Positions 27,104 through 36,308 of a stretch of 64,000 bases of DNA are shown here, one piece after another. Under the pieces are notes generated by a model that was not told the origin of the DNA, searched no databases, and saw only the letters and a list, made by a program, of their open reading frames with translations. The stretch is from Thiogranum sp963752745 (GTDB taxonomy: Bacteria; Pseudomonadota; Gammaproteobacteria; DSM-19610). Location: assembly GCA_963752745.1 (NCBI GenBank), contig CAVWAK010000012.1, positions 62,001 to 126,000 of the forward strand, in the 5' to 3' direction. The position numbers and the translations under genes are program-made. Positions within the stretch are counted from its first letter, which is position 1, and the number at the start of each line of letters is the position of its first letter.

Positions 27104-28168
27104 ATGCCGACGATACTGATCCTGGACCGTGACGGGTGCAGGCGAGAACGTCTGGTCGAGCTGGGCCGGCGTATCGACCAGACCATCCACATTGAAGCGT
27201 TCCTTGAAGCGGAATCGGCACTGTCGTGGCTGCAGTGGCACACCGCCGACCTGGTGATCGCCGACTATACGCTTTCCGGTATGGATCCCTGCCATCTAAT
27301 CCAGCACCTGCGTCTGTTACCGCATGGCCACGAATTACCTGTGCTGATGATGACCCCATGGGAAAACCGCGATTTGCGTCGCTGCGCCCTGGATGCCGGC
27401 GCTACCGATCTGCTGGTAACGCCCATCGATGACCTGGAATTTCATGCCCGCTGCAGCAACCTGCTGGCCCAGCGCCGCCAGCAACACATGATTCACGAGC
27501 GTGCCTGCTGGCTGGAACAAAAAGTCGCTGATGCCACCAGTGAAGTACGTCGGCGCGAACATGAAACACTGTTGCGACTGGCCAAAGCCGGCGAATATCG
27601 CGATGAGGAAACCGGCAATCACGTTATCCGTATGGCCAAATACTCGCGGGTTATCGCCGAGCAAATGGGGTTGTCAGAAGACGAATGCGATGCCATTGAG
27701 CTGGCCGCGCCCATGCATGACATCGGCAAAATCGGTATCCCCGATGAAATCCTGCGCAAGCCAGCGCGCCTGACACACTGCGAATTCGAGATTATGAAAA
27801 CGCACACCCAGATCGGCTATGAAATCCTCAAGGACAGCCCGTCGAAATACCTGCAAATGGGCGCCATCATCGCGCTGAGCCACCATGAACGATTCAACGG
27901 TGCCGGTTATCCCAACAAACTCGGTGGTCAGGAAATACCACTGGCCGCACGCATCGTCAGCGTCGCGGACGCCTACGATGCGCTGACCTCGGAACGCCCG
28001 TACAAACCCCGCTGGGAAATGCAGAAAGCCCTCGACTACATCAACGAGCAGCGCGGCCGGTTCTTCGATCCAGCCTGCCTGGATGCATTTATGGCGCAAC
28101 TCGATCGTATCAGCAAAATCCAGTATACGCTCGGCGACCAGGAAGAACGTCTCACCGCCAGCCGCTAA
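27104..28168 (+). CDS. HD-GYP cyclic-di-GMP phosphodiesterase with receiver domain
   Basis: 354 residues from ATG 27104 (GAGG 6 bases upstream; the ATG at 27092 has no spaced Shine-Dalgarno). The N-terminal receiver has D8/D10, the phospho-acceptor D54 and T84, but the usual switch Lys is Thr (T106 in LLVTPID), so phospho-signalling may be altered. A linker helix leads to the HD-GYP domain: H205-D206 in MHDIGKIG, HH at 260-261 and GYP at 268-270, the residues needed for c-di-GMP hydrolysis. No histidine kinase is adjacent. Likely controls motility or biofilm genes. Confidence 0.93.
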   Translation: MPTILILDRDGCRRERLVELGRRIDQTIHIEAFLEAESALSWLQWHTADLVIADYTLSGMDPCHLIQHLRLLPHGHELPVLMMTPWENRDLRRCALDAGATDLLVTPIDDLEFHARCSNLLAQRRQQHMIHERACWLEQKVADATSEVRRREHETLLRLAKAGEYRDEETGNHVIRMAKYSRVIAEQMGLSEDECDAIELAAPMHDIGKIGIPDEILRKPARLTHCEFEIMKTHTQIGYEILKDSPSKYLQMGAIIALSHHERFNGAGYPNKLGGQEIPLAARIVSVADAYDALTSERPYKPRWEMQKALDYINEQRGRFFDPACLDAFMAQLDRISKIQYTLGDQEERLTASR

Positions 28169-28235
28169 CCACTGGCCATCCCGTAGCTGAAGCCGTAGCA
28201 TAAAGGCTCCTGGCTTCTGCACATACCCTGACTCT

Positions 28236-29498
28236 ATGTTACGCGCTTTTCTTTCTGCGCTTTTGTTACTGACGCTGCCATGCAACGTGGGAACGGCTGC
28301 ATCGCCAACAGACGTCACCGGGATTCATATCGATCTCCCCGGATCTCATCTCCAGCCCCACGAACTCGCGGTTATAGTGAATGATGCCGACCCGCTAAGC
28401 GTACAGATTGGTAATTATTATCGTCAGGCGCGCCAACTGCCCGAAGCAAACGTCATTCACATCCGTTTCAGGCCGGGACACGGCCGAATGAGCCCCGCCG
28501 AATTTACACCACTGAAAGCTACTGTCGACAAGGCTACGCCGGAACACGTTCAGGCCTATGCGTTGACCTGGATGACACCCTTCCGTGTCGATTGCATGTC
28601 CATCACATCTGCGTTCAGTTTTGGTTTTGACAAGGCCTGGTGCTCAGCGAAACGCTGCGCACCTACCCGGTTCAGTCCACTATATAACTACACCGGCAAC
28701 CGTCCGTGGAGTGACCGCGGCGTCCGCCCCACCATGAGTATTGCCGCAAGGGATTTCGCTACTGCGCAGCAACTGATCGACAGGGGTATTACATCAGATG
28801 GCACCCGGCCAGCGGGCACAGCCTACCTGGTAAGCACGCCCGACAAAGCACGTAACGTCCGCGCCAGCAACTTTCGGCGCATTCAGCAGGCCATGCAGGG
28901 CTGGATAGCAACGCAGCAAGTCACCGGCAAAGGCCTCAAGGACCGCGACGACGTGCTGTTCTACTTTACCGGCATCACAAAAGTCCCCTATCTCGATACG
29001 CTCAGGTTCAAGCCGGGGGCAGTCGCCGATCATCTGACGTCTGCTGGTGGAAAACTTACCGGGAAAAAACAAATGAGCGCGCTACGCTGGCTCGAGGCCG
29101 GCGCCACCGGCAGTTTCGGCACCGTGGTGGAACCCTGCAACCTGCTCGGCAAGTTCCCGAACCCCGGTCTGCTGATGAATTCCTACGGAAGCGGCCGCAG
29201 CCTGATCCAGGCCTACTGGCAAAGCGTGCAACAACCGGGCGAAGGAATTTTTATCGGTGAGCCGTTAGCGGCACCTTTTTCGGGATACAGGTTGACTGCA
29301 GAGGGCGGTGACCTTTGGCTGAATACACGCATTTTACAGCCCGGGAACTACCAGCTGGCTTATTCGAAGTATCCGATCGGGCCCTTCGAAATCACTGGAT
29401 TACTGAAAGCCAGCTATCACCAGACAAGGTTCCGGTTACCCATGCCGGGCAAGGGCTACTACCGGTTACAGCGCGTGCGGACTCCCAACAGAGGGTAA
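28236..29498 (+). CDS. TIGR03790 family exported protein
   Basis: 420 residues with a signal peptide (MLRAFLSALLLLTLPCNVGT). The conserved part starts ELAVIVNDADPLSVQIGNYY, followed by RQLPEANVIHIR, then AYALTWMTPFRVDC and SITSAFSFGFD, which match the uncharacterised TIGR03790 family. GATGSFGTVVEPCNLLGKFP is a further conserved block. Function unknown. It follows the HD-GYP gene in the same direction after 67 bases and may be c-di-GMP-linked through shared transcription; this is inference. Confidence 0.82.
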   Translation: MLRAFLSALLLLTLPCNVGTAASPTDVTGIHIDLPGSHLQPHELAVIVNDADPLSVQIGNYYRQARQLPEANVIHIRFRPGHGRMSPAEFTPLKATVDKATPEHVQAYALTWMTPFRVDCMSITSAFSFGFDKAWCSAKRCAPTRFSPLYNYTGNRPWSDRGVRPTMSIAARDFATAQQLIDRGITSDGTRPAGTAYLVSTPDKARNVRASNFRRIQQAMQGWIATQQVTGKGLKDRDDVLFYFTGITKVPYLDTLRFKPGAVADHLTSAGGKLTGKKQMSALRWLEAGATGSFGTVVEPCNLLGKFPNPGLLMNSYGSGRSLIQAYWQSVQQPGEGIFIGEPLAAPFSGYRLTAEGGDLWLNTRILQPGNYQLAYSKYPIGPFEITGLLKASYHQTRFRLPMPGKGYYRLQRVRTPNRG

Positions 29499-29501
29499 TA
29501 C

Positions 29502-29553
29502 CAACCGGGATGCTACGCGTCGAGCGGACGTTTCTCGTTGACCGCCCCGGTTG
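29502..29553. terminator. Possible bidirectional terminator between TIGR03790 gene and purA
   Basis: Outer arms CAACCGGG (29502-29509) and CCCGGTTG (29546-29553) are perfectly complementary, and GTCGAG pairs imperfectly with CTCGTTGAC inside. It lies between two convergent stops. The flanks are only mildly T/A-rich, so it is a weak terminator at best. Confidence 0.4.
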
Positions 29554-29583
29554 ATTATTCAACTTCCGGTTCGCTCCTGAAAG

Positions 29584-30876
29584 CTATTCGAACGGGTGCC
29601 TTTTTATAATCGTCTCTTCACGATCCGGGCCGGTGGAGATAATGTCGACAGGGACTTCACAGAGTTCCTCGACCTTGGCCAGGTAGTCACGTGCGGCCTG
29701 CGGCAGGTTATCTACCGACTTTACGCCTACTGTGGAGTCCTGCCAGCCCGTCATCTCGATGAGTACCGGCTCGCATTTCTCGAACAGATCGGCACCCACG
29801 GGCGGCGTCATGACTTCTTTGCCATCAAGTTTGTAGGCGACGCAGATTTTCACCGTTTCCATACCGTCGAGCACGTCGAGCTTGGTCACGCACATGCCGG
29901 TAACACTGTTGATTTCCAGCGAACGTTTCAGGGCGACGATATCCAGCCAGCCACAGCGGCGCTGTCGGCCGGTAGTTGCACCAAACTCATGCCCTTTCTC
30001 GCCGAGGTGATTACCGTCATCATCAAACAGCTCGGTCGGGAATGGTCCCGCACCGACACGCGTGGTATAGGCTTTGACAATACCCAGCACATAATCCAGG
30101 TCACGTGGTCCCACGCCGCTGCCGCTGGCAGCACCACCGGCCGTGGTGGTTGATGAAGTCACATAGGGATAGGTACCGTGATCAATATCCAGCAGCGCAC
30201 CCTGGGCACCCTCGAACATAATACTCTTGCCCTGTTTACGCAGGGAGTGCAGCGTACCGGGGATATCCTCGACCATGGGCGCTATCTGCTCACCCTGCGC
30301 CAACGCTTCATCGAGCACCTGCTGATAATCAACGGTATCTGCCTTGAAATAATGTTCCAGCGCAAAGTTGTGATATTCCATAACTTCGCGCAGACGTTCC
30401 TTGAAGTGTTCGGGATCGAGCAGTTCACCCAAACGGATGCCCCGGCGTGACACCTTGTCTTCGTACGTCGGACCAATACCACGGCCGGTTGTACCGATGG
30501 CTTTCTTGCCGCGTGCCACTTCGCGCGCCTGATCGAGCGCTATATGGTAAGGCAGAATCAATGGGCAGGATTCACTGATCCCCAGGCGTTCACGAGCCGG
30601 TACGCCACTGGCTTCCAGCATGCTCATTTCTTCCAGCAATGCTGTCGGCGAAAGCACTACGCCGTTACCAATCAGGCAACGCACGCCAACGCGCAGAATC
30701 CCCGACGGGATCAGGTGCAACACTGTTTTTTTGCCTTCGATCACCAGCGTATGACCGGCGTTATGGCCACCCTGAAAGCGCACCACGGCAGAGGCGCGAT
30801 CGGTCAGCAGATCAACAATTTTACCCTTACCTTCGTCACCCCACTGGGTGCCGATTACGACGACGTTCTTACCCAT
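29584..30876 (-). CDS. purA: Adenylosuccinate synthetase
   Basis: GTP-dependent conversion of IMP plus aspartate to adenylosuccinate in AMP synthesis. 430 residues with GTQWGDEGKGKIVD at the start (P-loop and catalytic Asp), GGHNAGHT, GTTGRGIGPTYEDK and the C-terminal guanine-binding STGPDREETI. All catalytic elements are intact. It is the last gene of the long leftward block, directly after hisZ, an order found in many gammaproteobacteria that lack hisZ in the his operon. Confidence 0.98.
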   Translation of the reverse strand: MGKNVVVIGTQWGDEGKGKIVDLLTDRASAVVRFQGGHNAGHTLVIEGKKTVLHLIPSGILRVGVRCLIGNGVVLSPTALLEEMSMLEASGVPARERLGISESCPLILPYHIALDQAREVARGKKAIGTTGRGIGPTYEDKVSRRGIRLGELLDPEHFKERLREVMEYHNFALEHYFKADTVDYQQVLDEALAQGEQIAPMVEDIPGTLHSLRKQGKSIMFEGAQGALLDIDHGTYPYVTSSTTTAGGAASGSGVGPRDLDYVLGIVKAYTTRVGAGPFPTELFDDDGNHLGEKGHEFGATTGRQRRCGWLDIVALKRSLEINSVTGMCVTKLDVLDGMETVKICVAYKLDGKEVMTPPVGADLFEKCEPVLIEMTGWQDSTVGVKSVDNLPQAARDYLAKVEELCEVPVDIISTGPDREETIIKRHPFE

Positions 30877-30929
30877 TACATTTCAACCCTGGTGCTTGTT
30901 GCACCTGATTCATCGTTTATTTACCAGTC

Positions 30930-32120
30930 TCAAGCCAATGCTTCGACAGCCCATTCAGTTCCATTCCAGCGCAATATGCGATCGCAGCCCATTTCGGCAA
31001 ACGTACCCTCCTGCCCCGGTAACTGCTGAATCACAGCTTCACCGGCAGCACGCAACTGACCAACCCTGTCGGCCAGCGCAGCATCGTCATCATTCGGCGC
31101 CAGGATGGCTTTTCCCATGACCGGCCAGTCGCGATTGCCGAACCTCATCAGCATACGCAAATCGGTACTGAAACCGGTTGCGGGCCGCGCCCTGCCAAAC
31201 ACCTTACCAATCTCGTTGTATCGCCCCCCGCGTGCCACCTCTTTGCCGTGATCAGCCACGAAGGCCGCGAAAACAACACCCGTCTGGTACTGGTAACCGC
31301 GCAACTCAGCAAGATCAAAATGCAATGTCACATCCGGCAGTCGCTGACTTGCCAGCGTTGCGATGCGACTGAGATTTTCCAGCGCATTGCGTGCAGCATC
31401 ACCACTGCCCTCCAGCAACGCAGTTGCGCGCTGCAACACATCGCTGTCACCGTTCAGTGTCGCCAGTGCAGCGAGACGTTCACGCTGTGCTGTGGACAAA
31501 TCCAGACCGCCCAGAAACTCATTGATCTCGGGAATTGCCTTGCGCTGCAAGGCGTCGAACAGCAAAGCTTCCTGATCATCATCAAGCCCGGCATCACTTG
31601 CCAGACCGCGATAAATACCGACATGCCCGAGATCGATATAAATGTCCTCAACGCCAGTAAGCTCGAGTGTCGCTACCATCAGGGCAAGTATTTCAACATC
31701 GCTCTCTACCCCGGCGTGACCGAATAACTCGGCACCCACCTGCAGGGGGCTGCGCGAACCGGCAAGACCATCGGGGCGCGTGTGCAGCACGGTACCCAGG
31801 TAACACAGACGACTCGGGGCATCATGTTGCAGACGGTGGGCATCGATGCGTGCAGCCTGAGGCGTCATATCGGCACGCAGGCCCAACAACCGGCCCGACA
31901 GCTGGTCAATCAGTTTAAACGTTTTAAGATCCAGGTCATGACCTGTGCCCGTCAGCAGACCATCGAGGTATTCAATAAACGGCGGCAGGATCAGCTCGTA
32001 GCCCCAGCTACGATACATATCCAGCAATTCACGACGCAGCTGTTCCAGACGAGCGGCCTGTTCGGGCAACAACTCCTCTATACCTTCCGGCAGTAACCAG
32101 CGGTTTTTACCTTTCATCAT
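30930..32120 (-). CDS. hisZ: ATP phosphoribosyltransferase regulatory subunit
   Basis: Class II HisRS-like protein that activates the short form of HisG in the first step of histidine synthesis. 396 residues with LLPEGIEELLPEQAARLEQL, then YGYELILPP-like WGYELILPPFIEY and LRADMTPQAARI (motif 2). The histidine-A loop is degenerate, as expected for HisZ and not for a tRNA synthetase. Its presence implies the genome encodes a short HisG elsewhere. Start at the first ATG of a tandem pair. Confidence 0.93.
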   Translation of the reverse strand: MMKGKNRWLLPEGIEELLPEQAARLEQLRRELLDMYRSWGYELILPPFIEYLDGLLTGTGHDLDLKTFKLIDQLSGRLLGLRADMTPQAARIDAHRLQHDAPSRLCYLGTVLHTRPDGLAGSRSPLQVGAELFGHAGVESDVEILALMVATLELTGVEDIYIDLGHVGIYRGLASDAGLDDDQEALLFDALQRKAIPEINEFLGGLDLSTAQRERLAALATLNGDSDVLQRATALLEGSGDAARNALENLSRIATLASQRLPDVTLHFDLAELRGYQYQTGVVFAAFVADHGKEVARGGRYNEIGKVFGRARPATGFSTDLRMLMRFGNRDWPVMGKAILAPNDDDAALADRVGQLRAAGEAVIQQLPGQEGTFAEMGCDRILRWNGTEWAVEALA

Positions 32121-32152
32121 AGTTGGCCGTTTTAACCTGAAATCCAGCTCAC

Positions 32153-32338
32153 CTAGCGAACCATATACAAGAGCACCAGGCCCGCCATCATACTCACCAG
32201 GCCGGAAATCCGCATACTGCGATCATCGACCTGGGACACCGCTTCCAGCATGCGACGTACAACAGCCGGACTGAGAAACGGCAGAACCCCTTCCAATACC
32301 AGCACCAGGGCCAGCGCGGCCCACAAATCAGTCCACAT
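32153..32338 (-). CDS. DUF2065 family small membrane protein (YjeT-like)
   Basis: 61 residues with two helices (ALALVLVLEGVLPFLSPAVV and SGLVSMMAGLVLLYMV). This is the yjeT position between hflC and purA in E. coli. Function unknown. The upstream hflC terminator suggests that it and hisZ-purA may be read from a separate promoter or by read-through. Confidence 0.88.
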   Translation of the reverse strand: MWTDLWAALALVLVLEGVLPFLSPAVVRRMLEAVSQVDDRSMRISGLVSMMAGLVLLYMVR

Positions 32339-32367
32339 CGCCCATCCCCGTTATCCGGCTCGTCTGC

Positions 32368-32398
32368 AAAAAAAAGCCGGGCGATGCTAATCGCCCGG
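32368..32398 (-). terminator. Rho-independent terminator after hflC
   Basis: On the minus strand a 9-bp perfect stem (CCGGGCGAT/ATCGCCCGG, plus coordinates 32377-32398) with loop TAGC is followed by C then eight T. It lies 26 bases after the hflC stop, ending the hflK-hflC unit. Confidence 0.9.
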
Positions 32399-32423
32399 AC
32401 TTGTTGCAGTTACACTTCCGGTG

Positions 32424-33299
32424 CTACTTTTTACCCTTGGAGCCGCTGAAGTACTCGAAGAACTCGCCATCGGGCTGCAACAGCATCATGTCATTACCGT
32501 CGTTAAAGCTCTGCCGGTAGGCCTGCATGCTGCGGAAGAAGGCATAAAAGTCTTCATCGGCACCATAAGCCGCGGCGTAAATTTCAGCCGCTGTGGCATC
32601 ACCCTGACCGCGAATCTGTTCCGCTTCGTTATAGGCATCTGCAATCAGCACCTGGCGTTGACGATCAGCATCGGCGCGAATCTTTTCCGCTTCCTCGGCG
32701 CCCTGGGACCGGAACTCCTTGGCAACGCGCGCGCGTTCCGCCTGCATGCGACGGAACACCGAGTTACTGACTTCTGCGGGCAGATCCACTCGTTTAACGC
32801 GGATATCGACGATCTGAATCCCGATCTCCTCCGCCTGGGTGCTGGCGTCTGTAACGAGGGTCTTCATGATGGTACTGCGCTCACCGGAAACAACTTCGTT
32901 AACGGTACGCTTGGAGAACAGGCCACGCATGCCATCTTTGACAATCTGCTCAAGCCGCTGACGCGCATTACGTTCATCACCCAGAACAGCAGTGTAAAAA
33001 CGTCGCACATCGTCAATACGCCACATAACGAACGAATCAACGATCACATTTTTCTTTTCAACTGTCAGGAATCGCTCGGGTTCAACATCCAGTGTAAGAA
33101 TACGCCCGTCGAACTTGCGCACGTTATTGATAAACGGCGTTTTGAAATGCAGTCCGGGCTGAATATCGGTGCGGACAATCTCCCCGAGGCGAAACAGCAC
33201 GGCCTTTTCCCATGCAGCCACCTGAAACATCGACGAGATAGCTATAAACACCGCTATAACCAGCGCCAGGACGATCGCAAGTACTTTACCATTAACCAT
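32424..33299 (-). CDS. hflC: HflC, FtsH modulator
   Basis: SPFH/prohibitin-family inner-membrane protein that with HflK forms a cage round the FtsH protease and modulates membrane protein turnover. 291 residues: one N-terminal helix (VLAIVLALVIAVFIAISSMF), the SPFH domain (WEKAVLFRLGEIV onward) and a C-terminal coiled coil (AERARVAKEFRSQGAEEAEK). Its ATG directly follows hflK with a one-base overlap. Confidence 0.96.
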   Translation of the reverse strand: MVNGKVLAIVLALVIAVFIAISSMFQVAAWEKAVLFRLGEIVRTDIQPGLHFKTPFINNVRKFDGRILTLDVEPERFLTVEKKNVIVDSFVMWRIDDVRRFYTAVLGDERNARQRLEQIVKDGMRGLFSKRTVNEVVSGERSTIMKTLVTDASTQAEEIGIQIVDIRVKRVDLPAEVSNSVFRRMQAERARVAKEFRSQGAEEAEKIRADADRQRQVLIADAYNEAEQIRGQGDATAAEIYAAAYGADEDFYAFFRSMQAYRQSFNDGNDMMLLQPDGEFFEYFSGSKGKK

Positions 33300-34501
33300 T
33301 AGCGTGTCTCCCGTGTTTTGCGTGAGGGACGTGCTGGCTTATCGCTGTCCGTCGAAGTTGTCGGCGTATTGATGGAACTGCGGGCACTGTTACCGTTCGA
33401 AGGACGTTTTTCCGACCTGTTTTTCAATAACTGATCCATGGGCAGATACATCAGATTATTGGAATTCTCTGTGTCGACCATCACTTTACTGGTATTACCC
33501 AGCACGGATTCCATAGTCTCGAGATAAAGACGCTTACGCGTCACTTCAGGCGCCTTCTTGTATTCGTCGTATAACTGCGTAAAGCGACTTGCCTCACCCT
33601 CTGCCTTTGCTACGAGCGATTCCTTGTAGGCACTGGCTTCCTGAAGATGTCGGGCAGCCGTACCACGTGCCCGAGGAATAATGTCATTGGAGTACGCTTC
33701 AGCTTCATTTTTAAAACGCTCTTTATCCTCGCGAGCCTTGATGGCATCCGAAAAAGCCGCCTGTACTTCTTCCGGTGGCTGGGCATCCTGGAGGTTCACG
33801 TCGGAAACGCGCAGGCCTGCTTCATACACTTCCAGGGCCTGCTGCATTTTTGTCTGGATACTGGCAACCACTTCGGCGCGGCCTTCCTTGAGGACGTAGT
33901 CCATTTTGCTCTTGCCGATAACTTCACGCACCGCACTCTCGGCCACCTGCTTCAGCACGGAATTGGGATCACGGACATCAAACAGGTACTTGGCAGGATC
34001 GCTCACCTGGTACTGCACGGCCAGCTGAATATTAACGATGTTTTCGTCCTCGGTAAGCATCAGCGCCTCGCGCGGTACCGCTACGGCACCCTGGCCGGTG
34101 GTACCGGACCGGTAGCCGATTTCAACGAAGCGACGCTGCTCGACGTCGACAATTTCGACCTGGTCTACCGGATAGGGAATCCGCCAGTGAGGTCCCGAGC
34201 CGGTTAGCCCATGGAAAGCCCCAAAGCGCATGACTACACCCTGTTTACCTTCCTCGACGATATAGATGCCGGAAAATGCCCACACCACGGCAATAATGCC
34301 GGCGACAAGCCCAAGACCCGCAAGCCCGGGACCACCGCTGCTACTACCGCTACCGCTACCGCCCTTGCGGCCGCCGCCGAACAAGCCACCCAGCTTGTCC
34401 TGCATTTTCTTGACGACCTCGTCGAGGTCCGGTGGACCCTGGTCATCGCGACCACCCCAGGGATCTTTGTTGTTACCGCCTCCCGGCTCGTTCCAGGCCA
34501 T
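33299..34501 (-). CDS. hflK: HflK, FtsH modulator
   Basis: Partner of HflC. 400 residues: a Gly-rich, polar N-terminus (WNEPGGGNNKDPWGGRDDQG) in the cytoplasm, one membrane helix (GLGLVAGIIAVVWAFSGIY), then the SPFH domain (EEGKQGVVMRFGAF) and coiled coil. The C-terminal tail is a low-complexity Ser/Thr/Arg stretch (SDKPARPSRKTRETR). The hfq-hflX-hflK-hflC order matches E. coli. Confidence 0.96.
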   Translation of the reverse strand: MAWNEPGGGNNKDPWGGRDDQGPPDLDEVVKKMQDKLGGLFGGGRKGGSGSGSSSGGPGLAGLGLVAGIIAVVWAFSGIYIVEEGKQGVVMRFGAFHGLTGSGPHWRIPYPVDQVEIVDVEQRRFVEIGYRSGTTGQGAVAVPREALMLTEDENIVNIQLAVQYQVSDPAKYLFDVRDPNSVLKQVAESAVREVIGKSKMDYVLKEGRAEVVASIQTKMQQALEVYEAGLRVSDVNLQDAQPPEEVQAAFSDAIKAREDKERFKNEAEAYSNDIIPRARGTAARHLQEASAYKESLVAKAEGEASRFTQLYDEYKKAPEVTRKRLYLETMESVLGNTSKVMVDTENSNNLMYLPMDQLLKNRSEKRPSNGNSARSSINTPTTSTDSDKPARPSRKTRETR

Positions 34502-34534
34502 GCATTACTCCGATAATTGGCAAAGGTGTGAATT

Positions 34535-35863
34535 CTAGGGAGCTTGGGCCGCGCCCGCAACAACTGCCGGCTCCCGTTCGGCGTGAAGATCGTATTTCTG
34601 GCCCTCGCGACGGTACAACGCGTCCAGCTCCAGACCGCTGATACGGATCTCCAGCCACCAGCCACCAGCGTCTGCCGGCAGATCCTGCAGTACTTGTCCG
34701 GTTTGATAGATCGCAGCCCGCAAACGGCCTGCGCTCGGCGGCAGGCACAGCCAGCCGCGGACCTCGTCGGATAAAAAGTACTCGCCCAGCGCCTGCTCCA
34801 GCAATTCCAGACCCTCGCCACTGACCGCCGAACACCACAGACGGGTTACCTGGTTGTCGAGATCACGCAGCAGGTGCGCCGGCTCGGCACTAAGGTCAAT
34901 CTTGTTGTAAACGAGAATCTGCGGCACGTCACGGGCCCCGATACTGTCCAGGACCTCGTTGACCTGTTCGATTCGTGTCTGCCGCTCCGGATCATGGGCA
35001 TCGACCACGTGCAGCAGCAAATCGGCTTCCAGTGTTTCCTCGAGCGTGGCCCGGAAAGCCGCCACCAGCTCATGCGGCAGTTTACGCACAAATCCAACGG
35101 TATCCGCCAGCACCACCGGTCCGAAACCAGGCAAGTCGAAACGTCTCAGGGTGGGATCCAGAGTCGCAAACAGCTGGTCAGCCGCATAGACCTCGGCATT
35201 GCACAAACGGTTAAACAGTGTCGACTTGCCCGCGTTGGTGTAACCGACCAGCGATACTGTCGGCACATCCGCCCGTTCGCGGGCGCGGCGCCCCTGGTTG
35301 CGCTGACTACGTACCTTGTCGAGACGCTTGTTTATCTGCTTGATACGTTGCCCAAGCAAACGACGGTCAGTTTCCAGCTGGGTTTCGCCAGGTCCACGCA
35401 GACCGATGCCGCCCTTCTGGCGCTCAAGGTGGGTCCAGCCCCGAACCAACCGGGTGGACAGGTGTTTCAGCTGCGCAAGCTCTACCTGAAGTTTGCCTTC
35501 AAAGGAGCGCGCTCGCTGGGCAAAAATATCCAGTATCAAACCGGTGCGATCGAGCACCCGCGCCTGAAAATGTTTTTCCAGGTTACGTTCCTGGCTGGGA
35601 CTGAGTTCGTGGTCAAAGATAACCAGTTCAGCCTCGTGCAATTCCAGCTGCTCGCGGATTTCATCAGCCTTGCCGCTACCGACAAAAAAACGTGCATCGG
35701 GCGCGTTGCGGCTTGCGGTTATTGTGGCAACCGGGCTTGCACCGGCCGACACCGCCAGGTCTGAAAATTCCAGCAAATCTTCAGGTTCACTTTCACCGGG
35801 AAATTCGACATGGACAAGGATGGCGCGTTCGCCACTTTGGGGACGTTCAAACATAAGAAGCAT
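34535..35863 (-). CDS. hflX: Ribosome-associated GTPase HflX
   Basis: Splits stalled or heat-damaged 70S ribosomes. 442 residues (an alternative start three codons later, MFERPQSG, is equally plausible). HflX domain with GLRGPGETQLETDRR, then the G domain: G1 GYTNAGKSTL, G3 ADTVGFVRKLPHEL and G4 NKIDL. The C-terminal domain is longer than in some species. It sits between hfq and hflK in the normal order. Confidence 0.96.
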   Translation of the reverse strand: MLLMFERPQSGERAILVHVEFPGESEPEDLLEFSDLAVSAGASPVATITASRNAPDARFFVGSGKADEIREQLELHEAELVIFDHELSPSQERNLEKHFQARVLDRTGLILDIFAQRARSFEGKLQVELAQLKHLSTRLVRGWTHLERQKGGIGLRGPGETQLETDRRLLGQRIKQINKRLDKVRSQRNQGRRARERADVPTVSLVGYTNAGKSTLFNRLCNAEVYAADQLFATLDPTLRRFDLPGFGPVVLADTVGFVRKLPHELVAAFRATLEETLEADLLLHVVDAHDPERQTRIEQVNEVLDSIGARDVPQILVYNKIDLSAEPAHLLRDLDNQVTRLWCSAVSGEGLELLEQALGEYFLSDEVRGWLCLPPSAGRLRAAIYQTGQVLQDLPADAGGWWLEIRISGLELDALYRREGQKYDLHAEREPAVVAGAAQAP

Positions 35864-35910
35864 TAACCGGAACCGGGCACCTGTCCCGGTTCACGGTCGA
35901 CGGTATGGGA

Positions 35911-36165
35911 TCAGGCGTTACCGGAATCGGTCTCGTTGCTTTCATCACCACTCGCCAGGCGCACGTTGCGCGCCGGTACCACGGTCGAGATAGCGTGTTT
36001 GTACACCATCTGACTGACGCTGTTCTTCAATAGCACGACAAACTGATCGAAAGACTCGATCTGGCCCTGCAATTTAATACCGTTCACCAGGTAAATTGCC
36101 ACCGGAATACGTTCCTTGCGCAAAGCATTCAGGAAAGGTTCTTGTAGCGACTGCCCTCTGGCCAT
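35911..36165 (-). CDS. hfq: RNA chaperone Hfq
   Basis: 84 residues from ATG 36165 (MARGQSLQEPFLNALRKE), chosen over the longer frame to 36222 on family grounds and because AAGGAGAA lies upstream. Sm1 is VNGIKLQGQIESFDQFVVLL and Sm2 is YKHAISTVVP. It lacks the long disordered tail of E. coli Hfq, ending in a short acidic peptide. Pairs small RNAs with mRNAs. Confidence 0.97.
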   Translation of the reverse strand: MARGQSLQEPFLNALRKERIPVAIYLVNGIKLQGQIESFDQFVVLLKNSVSQMVYKHAISTVVPARNVRLASGDESNETDSGNA

Positions 36166-36308
36166 GTCATTTCTCCTTGTTCTAGTAACGTGCACCAAAC
36201 TTCGTCCTCCTACCCGAACCAATTAACTGAGTGGGAATGAGCACAAACTTATAGATCCGCTTCCGGATTGCGGTTAAGGTTTTCCATACCGGGAAAACTA
36301 TAGCACAC

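Noticed and set aside
34874..35764. 296-residue open frame antisense to hflX
   Set aside because: hflX has all G motifs intact on the other strand; the mirror frame shows no family features.
36275..36300. Small hairpin upstream of hfq/miaA junction as a terminator
   Set aside because: GTTTTCC/GGAAAAC arms form a weak stem with no T-tract on the relevant strand.
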